Positions 17,224 to 26,700 of a stretch of DNA of 64,000 bases are shown here, piece by piece. The notes beneath the pieces are model-generated. The model worked only from the letters and a program-made list of their open reading frames with translations, was not told the origin of the DNA and made no database searches. Position 1 is the stretch's first letter. Every line of letters starts with the position of its first letter. Source of the DNA: Haloferula luteola (GTDB lineage Bacteria > Verrucomicrobiota > Verrucomicrobiia > Verrucomicrobiales > Akkermansiaceae); assembly GCF_014201715.1 (NCBI RefSeq), contig NZ_JACHFD010000001.1:372001-436000 (forward strand), given 5' to 3'. The position numbers and the translations under genes were made by a program.

Positions 17224-18290
17224 ACCTCGACGACATCCGCAGCGACATCGATCGCATCGACCGCCAATTGCTTCAACTGCTCTCCGACCGTGCTGACCTC
17301 GTCCACGAAGTGGGAGTCGTCAAAAAGCGCGACGGCCTTCAGATCTACGCCCCGGAGCGTGAGCAGGCCCTTCTCCGCAAGCTGGTGGCCATGAACACCG
17401 GCCGATTGCCAGAGAAGTCGATCCTCGCCATTTATCGGGAGATCATGTCCGCGGCACTGGCCCTCGAAGACGACCTTAAAATCGCCTATCTCGGTCCCGA
17501 AGGCACTTGGACCCACCAAGCGGCCATCAAAAAGTTCGGCCATTCCGTTGCCTATTCCGCCCAGCCCAACTTCTCCGAGGTCTTCGATCAGGTCAGCCGA
17601 CGCAAAGCAGACTATGGCGTCGTCCCCATCGAAAACTCCACCGAAGGTGCCGTTTCGCACACCCTTGATTTGTTCGTCGATTCTCAGCTCCAAATCTGCG
17701 CGCAGATTCTCATGCGCATCGAGAATGGCCTGATGGCTTCGATTCCTCGCGAACAGATTCGCACGCTCTACTCACACCCTCAGGTGTTCGGCCAATGTCG
17801 GAACTGGATTCTTCGCCATTTTCCTGAGGCCGACCTGGTCGAAGTCTCATCCACCACTCGCGCCGCGGAAATCGCCCGCGAGAAAGCCAGCGAAGGCGCC
17901 GCGGCTCTGGGCGGCCCTCTCGCTGCCGAGCTCAATGGCCTCACCCTGCTTGAAGAGTGCATCCAGGACCGAGCGACCAACACCACCCGCTTCTTGGTCA
18001 TTGGAGAAAAGACCTGCCCTCCCACGGGAAACGATCGCACCTCGCTGCTATTCGCCATTCACGACCGCCCCGGCTCATTGGTCAGAGCCCTTCAAGCCTT
18101 TGAGCACTTCGACATCAACATGTCGAAAATCGAAAGCCGCCCCTCGAAACGCAAAGACTGGGAATACATCTTCTACGTCGACCTAGCCGGCCATTGCGAA
18201 GATCCCCAACTTCGCGAATCCCTCGAAGCTCTCGAGAAACATTGCTCTCTGGTCAAGATCCTCGGATCCTACCCGGACACAGGCGAATAG
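17220..18290 (+). CDS. pheA: Bifunctional chorismate mutase / prephenate dehydratase
   Basis: 356 aa with a GTG start overlapping the scpB stop. It converts chorismate to prephenate and then phenylpyruvate for phenylalanine synthesis. Residues 1-80: AroQ-type chorismate mutase ('RSDIDRIDRQLLQLLSDRA', 'YAPEREQALLRKL'). About 85-270: prephenate dehydratase ('IAYLGPEGTWTHQAA', 'VPIENSTEGAVSHTLD', 'TNTTRFLVIGE'). About 275-355: ACT domain for phenylalanine feedback ('TSLLFAIHDRPGSLVRAL', 'KIESRPSK'). The architecture is the standard fused P-protein. Confidence 0.97.
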   Translation: MNLDDIRSDIDRIDRQLLQLLSDRADLVHEVGVVKKRDGLQIYAPEREQALLRKLVAMNTGRLPEKSILAIYREIMSAALALEDDLKIAYLGPEGTWTHQAAIKKFGHSVAYSAQPNFSEVFDQVSRRKADYGVVPIENSTEGAVSHTLDLFVDSQLQICAQILMRIENGLMASIPREQIRTLYSHPQVFGQCRNWILRHFPEADLVEVSSTTRAAEIAREKASEGAAALGGPLAAELNGLTLLEECIQDRATNTTRFLVIGEKTCPPTGNDRTSLLFAIHDRPGSLVRALQAFEHFDINMSKIESRPSKRKDWEYIFYVDLAGHCEDPQLRESLEALEKHCSLVKILGSYPDTGE

Positions 18291-18580
18291 ACCTCCGGGT
18301 CTGATCATCCCTATCGCCCGAACGGGAGCCTCCTTCAAGGGAGCACCAGATACCACCGACCCATAAAGAGTGCGGTGGACCTGCCGGGAGATGACCTGAG
18401 CCGCCCCTCCGACTGCAGGCTGCATGGACTCGGCTCGATCCCCCATGCCTGGACCTCGCGCCATTTGAGCGAATCGACGCATCCAAGTTGACCGATCGCA
18501 GATCCAGCGGAGGGTCACGCCCCTCGGCAGAGAACCACTCTCTCCGAATACAAACCTCCGCGCGACCGTCTCAAGGCCTC
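18291..18580. other. 290-bp gap after pheA
   Basis: No supportable gene on either strand. A small hairpin (AGACC-TCCG-GGTCT, 18289-18302) overlaps the end of pheA; it has no T-run and is a weak terminator candidate. The remainder presumably holds the promoter of the secreted protein gene at 18581. Confidence 0.4.
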
Positions 18581-19432
18581 ATGCAATCTCCTCTCCAGCC
18601 CTTTCTCTTCCTCGCACTCCTGCCTGCCGCCCACGCCGATGCCATCGCCGGAGCCTGGGAAGGATTTCCGACACAAGACAATACCGACGCCTGGAGCCTT
18701 TACGCCTATGACGACGACGCCGTTGCTCCCCCCCTATGGTCGGGAACCGCTTCAGACATCAATCCCTATGCCTACTCCTTCTTTCTAGGCGGCGATGGCG
18801 TCTGGTTCTTCGCCGATGCCCAAACCGCGCAAGGAGCCTTCGTGGGTGACTACGGAGCCCAGAAAATCGAAGGCATCGACGTCGCGATTTCCATCGATCC
18901 AGCCGAAATCGACTCGCTGGATATCGCCGTCTACGCGTCGGGCCCCATCGGATCGGCCTACTACTATTCCCTTGCGAGTTTCGGCGAGGAATTTGAAGAC
19001 GGACCTAACTGGTATTTCCCTCACTTCTCTTTCTCCGACGAGTGGTTCTACTTCCAAGACGGCGAATTTGTCGCCTTCCAACCGGGTGATGGGTTCCTCG
19101 CCTCCATCTCTGAAGTCGGTCTCCGGGTCTTTCCCGTAAATGGAGTCGGCGAGGATGCCTACGTCGGTGTCGATGATTTCATCCTTACCCCAACCGTGGA
19201 CGCCCCTCTGCTCACGACAGCTGTCGACCAGAGCCAGTTCTCCCTCACCTTCGAATTGAACCCCGGAGTCGCGGCGACCCTCCAGACAGCAGATTCCACC
19301 TTCCAGTGGTCCACCGTCACAGGCCAAACGAACCTGACCGGATCGCAATCCTTCACGACGCCCATTGAAGAGACACCTCACTTCTTCCGCGTCGCCACGG
19401 AGGAAAAGCTCACTCCCGTCAGCAGCTCTTGA
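18581..19432 (+). CDS. Secreted protein of unknown function
   Basis: 283 aa from the ATG at 18581. A signal peptide is clear ('MQSPLQPFLFLALLPAAHA', residues 1-19). The mature protein is rich in Trp, Tyr, Phe, Asp and Gly, consistent with an extracellular beta-sandwich ('YAYSFFLGGDGVWFF', 'NWYFPHFSFSDEWFYF'). The C-terminal part ('TTAVDQSQFSLTFELNPG' to 'SFTTPIEETPHFFRVA') resembles the tail domain found in many verrucomicrobial secreted proteins ('...tpieetphfFRv'). No enzymatic motif is apparent. Confidence 0.65.
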   Translation: MQSPLQPFLFLALLPAAHADAIAGAWEGFPTQDNTDAWSLYAYDDDAVAPPLWSGTASDINPYAYSFFLGGDGVWFFADAQTAQGAFVGDYGAQKIEGIDVAISIDPAEIDSLDIAVYASGPIGSAYYYSLASFGEEFEDGPNWYFPHFSFSDEWFYFQDGEFVAFQPGDGFLASISEVGLRVFPVNGVGEDAYVGVDDFILTPTVDAPLLTTAVDQSQFSLTFELNPGVAATLQTADSTFQWSTVTGQTNLTGSQSFTTPIEETPHFFRVATEEKLTPVSSS

Positions 19433-19508
19433 AATACCCACCCGCTCAAATCGAGGGCGTGGAACCTGAATCGCGAGGGAGGAGCCTCGATGCCGTTGAA
19501 ATTCGGCA

Positions 19509-21461
19509 TCACAAGATCGCCATGAATTGGAGAGGCTCCATCACCAACTTCTCGGTCGCCACGATAGGCTGACCCGCCACCAGATCGGTAAATGTCTTTC
19601 GCAATCCGAGCTGCCGCAGCCGAGTCGCAGGAATCTCCTCCGGGTGATCATTGAAATTCGCCAAACACAAAATGCTCTGCCCCTCGTGCACCCGGAAATA
19701 TCCGAACACGTGGCGATTTCCCAAATCGACAAACTCCGTGCGCGTCGCATGGAAGGCCTGATTGTTTTTTCGGATCCGGCAAAGCATGAGCAGGCCGTTG
19801 AAAATCCTGCCTTCTACCGTCTCGGGGTCGCGACGGAGTTCTGCTACCTCCCAATCAAATGGCGGCCGGTGCAACCAACGCTCGTCCCCCGCCTTCTCGA
19901 TATCGTTCTCGTAGCTGTAGTCATTTTGGAGACCGATTTCATCCCCCAGGTAAACCAGCGGAATCCCTCCCATCGTGAAAATGATTCCGTAGAGCAAAAG
20001 CATCCGTCGGATCGCGAAATCCTCCTGATGCGCATCCTTCTCGAAACGCGCCTTCTCCAAACCACACAACGAAGCCGTCGTTCCACAAATTCGAGCATCG
20101 CCCGTCTGCGGATTGTGCTGGAACAATCGCCCCCGTGAAAAACTGGCTTCATGCTCGCCGATAAAAAAGCGATTCAAAAACCAACGGTGGTCGTGCGGAT
20201 TGATCCCCAACTCCCAAAGATCACGATCTTCGAACCCCCACCCGATGTCGTCGTGACAGCGCAGATAATTCACCCACGAGCACCCCTCCGGGAGCTCGAA
20301 GCGCTTCGGCAAAGCGTGCAACATCATGCTGCAATCTCGCGAAGCCAACGAGTTCCACAGCAGCACCATCAACGGTGGATCATACGACAAATGGCACTCC
20401 TCCTCCGACACATACTTCTTGATGTCGTCGGGAGCAACGATTGCCTCCGACTTGAAGACCAACGCCGGAGCGGCAATCCTGGCCACAGAATTGAAGGCTT
20501 GGATCAGGAGGTGAGCCTCCTCGAGATTTTCGCAATTCGTCCCCTTCTCCTTCCAAAGAAATGGCACCGCATCCATCCTCAACATCTCCACCCCCGCATT
20601 GGCCAGGTAGAGCATCTCCCCCGCCATCGCGTTGAACACTTCGGGATTTCGGTAATTCAGGTCCCACTGGAAATTATTGAACGTCGTCCACACCCATTTC
20701 CCCAATGAAGTGCGATACGTGAACGAACCCGGATGCGCGTCCGGAAAAATGGGCCGAAGCGTCTTCTCATACTCATCCGGTTCCGTCCGATCCGGGAACA
20801 TCCAGTAGTACGCTTGGTAATCCTCGTCGCCCGCTTGCGCCCGCTTCGCCCACTCGTGCTCGTCCGACGTGTGATTGAAAACAAAATCGAGCACCAAACT
20901 GATTCCATGATGCCGGAGCTCCGACGACAACTGCCGCAGATCGTCCATGGACCCCAGCGCCTCGTCCACCTCGCGGTAGCTGCTGATCGCATACCCCCCG
21001 TCGTCGTCGCCGGCCGGGCTCTTGAAGAGCGGCATCAGGTGCAGGTAGGTCACCCCCAGCTCCTTCAAATACCCCACCTTGTCCCGCAGACCTTCCAAAT
21101 CGCCCGCAAACAAGTCCACATAGGCCATCGCTCCCACCACCTGATTGGATTGATACCAGGTGGCATGACCCTCACGCGTCGCATCGAGGCTCTTCAATTC
21201 CCCCGGCCGGGCCAACCACGCCTCCGCACAGGTCCGAAGAATCTGCTCAACATGGAAAAAGAAATCGTAGCTCGGCCCATACACCCGCCACAGCAAATCA
21301 AACAACACCGGGAAATGCCTCTCTAGCCGATCTTCAAACGCTGCCCACTCGGCAGATTCGATGTCGTTCGGAAAACTCTTCCGCAAGCGCGGCAGAAGTC
21401 GGTTCAGAGAAAGTCGGCTTTCGTGGATCGTCGGAGGCGGTGAGGGAAGATGCATGCTCAT
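19509..21461 (-). CDS. Amylosucrase-like GH13 enzyme
   Basis: 650 aa from the ATG at 21461 (a second ATG is at 21455); amylosucrases are about 630-650 aa. The enzyme would transfer glucose from sucrose to an alpha-1,4-glucan. Residues about 20-100 form the helical N-domain; the barrel follows, with 'FNHTSDEHEWAKRA', 'LRMDAVPFLWKEKGTNC' (nucleophile Asp297), 'FKSEAIV' (acid/base Glu339) and 'CHDDIGWGF' (Asp404). 'YLGDEIGLQNDYSY' and the C-terminal beta domain complete it. The 'HDDIGW' block favours amylosucrase over trehalose synthase. No sucrose transporter or fructokinase lies nearby. Confidence 0.85.
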   Translation of the reverse strand: MSMHLPSPPPTIHESRLSLNRLLPRLRKSFPNDIESAEWAAFEDRLERHFPVLFDLLWRVYGPSYDFFFHVEQILRTCAEAWLARPGELKSLDATREGHATWYQSNQVVGAMAYVDLFAGDLEGLRDKVGYLKELGVTYLHLMPLFKSPAGDDDGGYAISSYREVDEALGSMDDLRQLSSELRHHGISLVLDFVFNHTSDEHEWAKRAQAGDEDYQAYYWMFPDRTEPDEYEKTLRPIFPDAHPGSFTYRTSLGKWVWTTFNNFQWDLNYRNPEVFNAMAGEMLYLANAGVEMLRMDAVPFLWKEKGTNCENLEEAHLLIQAFNSVARIAAPALVFKSEAIVAPDDIKKYVSEEECHLSYDPPLMVLLWNSLASRDCSMMLHALPKRFELPEGCSWVNYLRCHDDIGWGFEDRDLWELGINPHDHRWFLNRFFIGEHEASFSRGRLFQHNPQTGDARICGTTASLCGLEKARFEKDAHQEDFAIRRMLLLYGIIFTMGGIPLVYLGDEIGLQNDYSYENDIEKAGDERWLHRPPFDWEVAELRRDPETVEGRIFNGLLMLCRIRKNNQAFHATRTEFVDLGNRHVFGYFRVHEGQSILCLANFNDHPEEIPATRLRQLGLRKTFTDLVAGQPIVATEKLVMEPLQFMAIL

Positions 21462-21552
21462 GGGGAGGAAGGATTCCTTTCTGCCATGGCAACATCCATG
21501 CCACACGCGTTAGGTCAAAGAACTTCCTCACACCAGGGGATGCGGAACCCAC

Positions 21553-22419
21553 TCAAACTCCGTTTCCAGGCGACCAATCTTCCCCTCCCACCAACCGGAT
21601 CCCCTCCTCAGAAACCTCGATCTTTCGCTTCTTGTAGAGGGCTCCCACCGTCTGCTTGAAAGTCTTCTTGCTCACTCCCAACTCGGCGTGAATCTCCTCC
21701 GCCGGGCTGCGATCGTGCAGCGGACTCGATCCCCCGCACTCGCTCAAATAAATCAGCAGTCGCTGCTCAAAATCCTCAATCCGTTCCCGCCCTTCCGGCT
21801 GCATCACCAGATCCAGTTTCCCATCCGGCCGCACGAGCTTCACCCACGCATCCCAGCGCTCCCCAGGGAGCAACCGCTGAAACACCTCGTTAGAAAAAAT
21901 CAACCCGCCGAACTTCCCGTCGACCACCGCCTTGAAACCCAACTCGGTCCGCGCGTAGATCAATGCCTCCACCTTATCGCCCGCCACGTAGGGTGGACGC
22001 GATGAATCAAGATAACGCCCCAATCGCTGCGAGGCGACAATGCGCCGACTTTCTTCGTCGACCGCCACTCGAACCACCAGCACCTGCCCCACGCGCGGGC
22101 GCGTCCGTTGCTCACCAAACGGCAGCAGCAGATCCTTGGGCAGACCCCAATCCAAAAACGCACCAAATGCCGTCGTCGCCACCACTCGCAGAGCTGCGAA
22201 CTCTCCCGGCAATGCCCTCGGCTTGCGCATCGTCGCGACCGGACGATCCTCCGAATCGGTATAAAGAAACACCCGTAAGCTCTCCCCCACCTCCCACACG
22301 GCAGGCATCTCCGCCCGCGGCAGCAGCACCTCTCCCAAGGGACTACCCGCTTCCAAGGCGAGCCCGAACTTTCGCTCTCGCAGCACCTTCAACTCAGACC
22401 ATTCTCCCAGTCGCGCCAT
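21553..22419 (-). CDS. CvfB-type S1 RNA-binding protein
   Basis: 288 aa. The layout matches the CvfB/YitL family: three S1-like OB folds (the 'VVATTAFGAFLDWGLPKDLLLP' block in the second is typical) and a C-terminal winged helix ('SPAEEIHAELGVSKKTFKQ', 'ALYKKRKIEVSEEGIRLV'). Members bind RNA and influence virulence or stress gene expression in Firmicutes; the role here is not known. The gene starts 6 bp after the stop of the upstream exonuclease gene, so they are likely an operon. Confidence 0.88.
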   Translation of the reverse strand: MARLGEWSELKVLRERKFGLALEAGSPLGEVLLPRAEMPAVWEVGESLRVFLYTDSEDRPVATMRKPRALPGEFAALRVVATTAFGAFLDWGLPKDLLLPFGEQRTRPRVGQVLVVRVAVDEESRRIVASQRLGRYLDSSRPPYVAGDKVEALIYARTELGFKAVVDGKFGGLIFSNEVFQRLLPGERWDAWVKLVRPDGKLDLVMQPEGRERIEDFEQRLLIYLSECGGSSPLHDRSPAEEIHAELGVSKKTFKQTVGALYKKRKIEVSEEGIRLVGGEDWSPGNGV

Positions 22420-22425
22420 GATTCC

Positions 22426-22995
22426 TCACTTCCAGTCGACCGCGACTTCCTGCAACTGGCCACCGCGGTCGTGGTACTTCAGATGGCCGTTCTCCACGGC
22501 AAATTCGTGCACACATTTCGTCACCTTGACGTCGTAGGCGCAGTATTCGGCAATCTTCATCAACGGCTCCTTACTCCCCGTTTTCTTATATTCCTGCCAC
22601 CACCGCAAGGCATCCAGACCATCGGCCGTTTTCCCTTCGCCGCCCAACGACCCCTTCGCCGCGGCATCCAGCTTCAATCGGAACCCGAGCAACTCCTGCA
22701 AGGCCAGCATCATGTCGAGATTCACCGTCTGGTTCGGAAGATCGTAAATCGTATACCCCTGCAGCACCGGATAATCGAACTCAACGTGGTTCCATCCCAC
22801 CACCAAATCCGCCCGCACCAACTCGTCCACCAGCGCATTCACCTCCGATTCGCCATAAATTCGGTACTCTCCCGATCCCGTGCTGTAAGTCACCCCTACC
22901 GAAATGCCCATCTTGTCCTTGTGAGCGGAGCCCCCCACATCATTGAAGCTGCGTTGGGTCTCCAGGTCGAAATACACGATGTTCTTGGCGGACAC
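22426..22995 (-). CDS. Predicted DEDD-type 3'-5' exonuclease (RNase H-like fold)
   Basis: 189 aa with a GTG start at 22995. Metal-binding acidic residues occur in the expected order: 'YFDLETQ' (motif I, Asp/Glu), 'GWNHVEFDYPVL' (motif II) and 'YCAYDVKVT' (motif III), which resembles the YprB/RNase H_2 family of stand-alone exonuclease domains. The protein is complete without a helicase domain. It lies 6 bp upstream of the CvfB-like gene, suggesting a shared role in nucleic-acid handling. Substrate unknown. Confidence 0.75.
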   Translation of the reverse strand: MSAKNIVYFDLETQRSFNDVGGSAHKDKMGISVGVTYSTGSGEYRIYGESEVNALVDELVRADLVVGWNHVEFDYPVLQGYTIYDLPNQTVNLDMMLALQELLGFRLKLDAAAKGSLGGEGKTADGLDALRWWQEYKKTGSKEPLMKIAEYCAYDVKVTKCVHEFAVENGHLKYHDRGGQLQEVAVDWK

Positions 22996-23040
22996 GCGCC
23001 GACCCTAACCCCGCCTCGACGCCTGAGAAGCGCCAAGTTT

Positions 23041-23059
23041 GCCGGGATGGCATCCCGGC
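23041..23059. promoter_or_regulatory. 8-bp inverted repeat in the divergent exonuclease/ecsC-like promoter region
   Basis: GCCGGGAT-GGC-ATCCCGGC forms a perfect 8-bp hairpin or operator in the 91-bp gap between the divergent exonuclease and EcsC-like genes. A TATGAAT stretch preceded by TGG (23068-23077 region), 15-20 bp before the EcsC-like start, could be an extended -10 box. Function unproven. Confidence 0.3.
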
Positions 23060-23086
23060 CATCCCGTGGTATGAATTCCCCATCTC

Positions 23087-23707
23087 ATGTCCGAATCCCC
23101 TCCAGACAAGACCGCTCACGCCGTCACCCAAGCCATTCTCGGCTTCCTCGGCCAGGTGCCCGAGAGCCAACGTGAACTTGCAGCCTCACCCGCAGATGCC
23201 GCCCGCGCCATCGCCAATGCCGCGGCTTCACGAGCCGCCACCACGGCAGGCGTTCTTGCCCTCCCTCCCGGCCCCCTCGCCTGGGCCACCATTCTCCCCG
23301 AAATCATCGCGGTTTGGAAAATCCAGGCCCAGATGGTCTCCGATATCGCCGCCGTCTTCGGCAAACGCGCCCAACTCTCCCAAGAACAAATGCTCTATTG
23401 CCTGTTCCGGCACACCGCCGCACAGGCCGTGCGCGACCTCGTCGTCCGCGTCGGCGAACGCTATCTCATCAAGAAAGCCAGCTACAAAACACTTGAGAGC
23501 GCGGCCCGAAAAGTCGGCCTCAAGATCACCCAGCGCGCCGTGGGCAAAGGCATTTCACGCCTCATCCCCCTCCTCAGCGCCGTCGGGGTGGGTGGCTACG
23601 CATGGTATGACACCGCTCGGGTCGCCAAAACCGCCATCGATCTCTTCCAAAGCCCCATCGATCACGAACTGCCCGCGCCAGAGCCTCCGGTATCTCTACC
23701 TAACTGA
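23087..23707 (+). CDS. EcsC family protein
   Basis: 206 aa. Recognised by the EcsC-family segment 'ATTAGVLALPPGPLAWATI' followed by 'WKIQAQMVSDIAAVFGK'. The two hydrophobic stretches (about residues 52-75 and 165-185, 'LIPLLSAVGVGGYAWYD') suggest membrane association. The molecular role of these proteins is not known. Its 3' end overlaps the end of the large ATPase gene on the other strand by 46 bp. Given the neighbourhood it may work with the ATPase-flotillin module. Confidence 0.8.
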   Translation: MSESPPDKTAHAVTQAILGFLGQVPESQRELAASPADAARAIANAAASRAATTAGVLALPPGPLAWATILPEIIAVWKIQAQMVSDIAAVFGKRAQLSQEQMLYCLFRHTAAQAVRDLVVRVGERYLIKKASYKTLESAARKVGLKITQRAVGKGISRLIPLLSAVGVGGYAWYDTARVAKTAIDLFQSPIDHELPAPEPPVSLPN

Positions 23708-26700
23708 CGGATCTCCGGCTGCACATCCAGCGGCGAACGGCTCTTTTCCACCTTCTCAATCGTCCCCTCCTCGTCCTGCACCGGCACCACTTTGATATCC
23801 ACCTCCACCGGCACCGCGCGCAATCCCGCGATGATCTCCTGCAACCGCTGCACCGTCTCTTCTCCCAAGGTCTGGGGCTTCGCATAATGGGCCCCTGCTG
23901 CTGCAATCCCCTGATGAATGGCAGATAAGCCGTCGTTGAACTGCGTCAGCTGCGCCACCACCCGAGCCACCGGATCGGTCTCCCCCGCTCCGCCGAGCAA
24001 CTTATGGCGCACAAAATCTTTTTTGATCTGCTCCCACCGGACTTCCTGCGCCCCCTGGAGCCGACCTTCCAGCTCATAAAACTTCAGCAAATTCGCCTCG
24101 GCTGCCTTGGTGAGGTTCTGGGACTCGCTGCGATAGTGATCGTCGACCCGCTGCTGCACCTCCTCAGCCGTCATCAATGGCAACACCTTCTCGGCGATCC
24201 GATTCATGTTGCGGTAAGAGCCCTGCAGCTTGAACGAAGGTTCCGTTCGATAGGCATCTTCCTGCGCGGCACTCCGGATATACTCCAGATTCACCCGCAA
24301 AATCGTATCCCTCACGGCCAGCAAATGGCGAGTGACTGTGACCATTTCATCGATCTCCGCCGGCGTGTAGTTTCCCTCGAAATCCGCTCCGTCCCTGCTC
24401 CCCGTCTCCGCCATCCGAATCACCGTCAGCACATCCTTCTGTGAGCGACTCGCCAGCCGCGACAAAGCCGCATTGGAGGTCAGAGCATTCTCAATGTAGC
24501 TCGATTTGAACGCCGCTTCATGACCACCCAGAATATCCCCGAGATTGTAGGTATCCGCTCGGTTCGCCAACATGTCTGGGATCTGGAACTTTCCACCGCT
24601 CTCCGTGTAGGGGTTGCCAGCCATCACCACCGCCACCTTCCGTCCCCGCAAATCATAGGTTCGGGCACGCCCTTTCCAAACCCCCTCGATCTTCCTTTGG
24701 GCATCGCAAAGGCTGATGAACTTCTGCAAGAACTCCGGATTCGTGTGCTGAATGTCGTCCACATACAACATCACGTTGTCGCCCATCTCCAATGCCAAAT
24801 TGAGCCGAATGACCTCCTCTCGAGCCGCCGCGTTAGGGGCCTCCGTGGGGTCCAGCGACAACACATGGTGCCCCAGCGCCGGACCATTGATCTTCACAAA
24901 AGTCAGCCCGAGACGATCGGCCACGTACTCCATCAAAGTCGTCTTTCCGTAACCCGGCGGAGAAATCAGCAGGAGCATGCCCATCCGGTCTGTCCGGGTA
25001 TCAACTCCTGCCGTTCCCAACTGCTTGGCCAAATTGTCGCCAATCAGAGGCAGATACACCTCGTCGATCAACCGGTTCCGCACAAACGCACTCATCACCT
25101 TCGGCTTGAACTCGTCCAACCGCATCCCACTCCGCTTCTCGTGGATCATCCGCTGCTTCATGGCCGACAACTCACGAAACGCCACCGCAACCGTCGCCTC
25201 GTGCCGCGAAAGGCGATCCAAAAACTCGCTATAGTGCACCGCCAAACGCCCACCTTCGATTCTCGCATGACCTGAACGCAGACCGTCGACCTCCACCGTC
25301 AACACGATCGTCTGAACCGACCTTTGCTCAAATCCGCCTCGGGCCAAATGGGCGGATGCCTCATCAATGACGGCATCCCGCAAGGCAACTGGCGTGCTTT
25401 CCAACACCCCCTCGCTGCTCGCCTGGAAACCGCTCAGCCAATCTCGCACCACCTCGAATCGACCTTCCGGAGGAAGCCCCGCCATCGCATCCGCAAACGC
25501 TCCTTCGGCCCGCTTTGCCACCAAAGCATGCTCAAATCCCCGCACCAACTCTGCGGCAGAAGCCGATACCACAAACCCGCCCCCATGCGACAACTCCGCA
25601 ACCAAATAGTCGACCACCTGGCTCTGATGTTCCGTCACTGAGGCTAACTCCGCGAACCAACCACTCTCTTCCAGCCACCGCCCCAGGCCCCTCTGCAACT
25701 TCCCTCGCCACCTCTCAATGTCCCCCCCTTCCCGGAACCACATCCGACGTTTCCCGTAGCTCGCCAACTGCCCCGCCAACATCAACTTGGCAGAATCCTC
25801 CCAACAATCCCAAAACAAGATTCCCGCGGCGCGCGCCCGCGGACCGAAGCGCAGCAAGCCCGCCTCCTCATGCACCGGCAACAGCGCTTCCAACAACTTG
25901 GCGGCATCCTCATCGTGCACCCCTTTGGTGTATCCCTCCGCATATCGCGGCTGCATGAACGCCTGAACCTCCTGCAACAGATCCTCCCGATCGACCCGAC
26001 CCGACCGAAGAAACTGCCACGCCAAATACTCCACCCGTGCCACTTCTGGCCCCTCGCTCGGCACCTCCAAATCCCAAGCCTCACGCGTCGCCAAAAATGC
26101 AGGATCCTCGATTCGCTCGAAATACTTCGTCCCAGCCAAATGGAACGCCATGCCATCCTCAAACGGAACAATCGTCGGCTCAAGCGGCTGCGTATTCACG
26201 CTAAAGGCATGCTTCCCGAAGCGCAGCACATTCTGCCCGTCGACGAACAAATCCTTTTTGTCCTTCAGCTGCCTCACGCCATCCTCGCGCAAAGTCTTTA
26301 GACGCGTTTGCAGATCGTCCGCCTTCACCGGATCGCCCAATCCGCTCAGCTGCGCCACGATATCCCGCACCTTTTCGATCATCGGGTCCGTCGCAAAATA
26401 ACTGTGGACCTCCTCGATCTCCTTGAATCCCGCCAATCGATTGCGAATCCCATTGAGAATTCGCTCCGCGCTCTTGAAGAGAGCTCCAGCCCGCTTTTGG
26501 CGGGCCTCCATCAACTGCGTCCGGCGCCCTTCAAAAGCATCGTAAATCTCCTCCCGGCGCGCAGCCAACTGCAGGATGTATTCATCGAACTCCGAAAATC
26601 GCCCTTCCAACTCTTCCACCTGGACCATCAACCGCGTCAGCGATTCGTCACAGCGTTCCGGCGTGTCACACAGATCGAGATAGTTCGCCAGCGCTTGCGA

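Noticed and set aside
18183-18518. - strand frame of about 110 codons after pheA
   Set aside because: Overlaps the 3' end of pheA on the other strand, has no recognisable domain and no ribosome-binding site.
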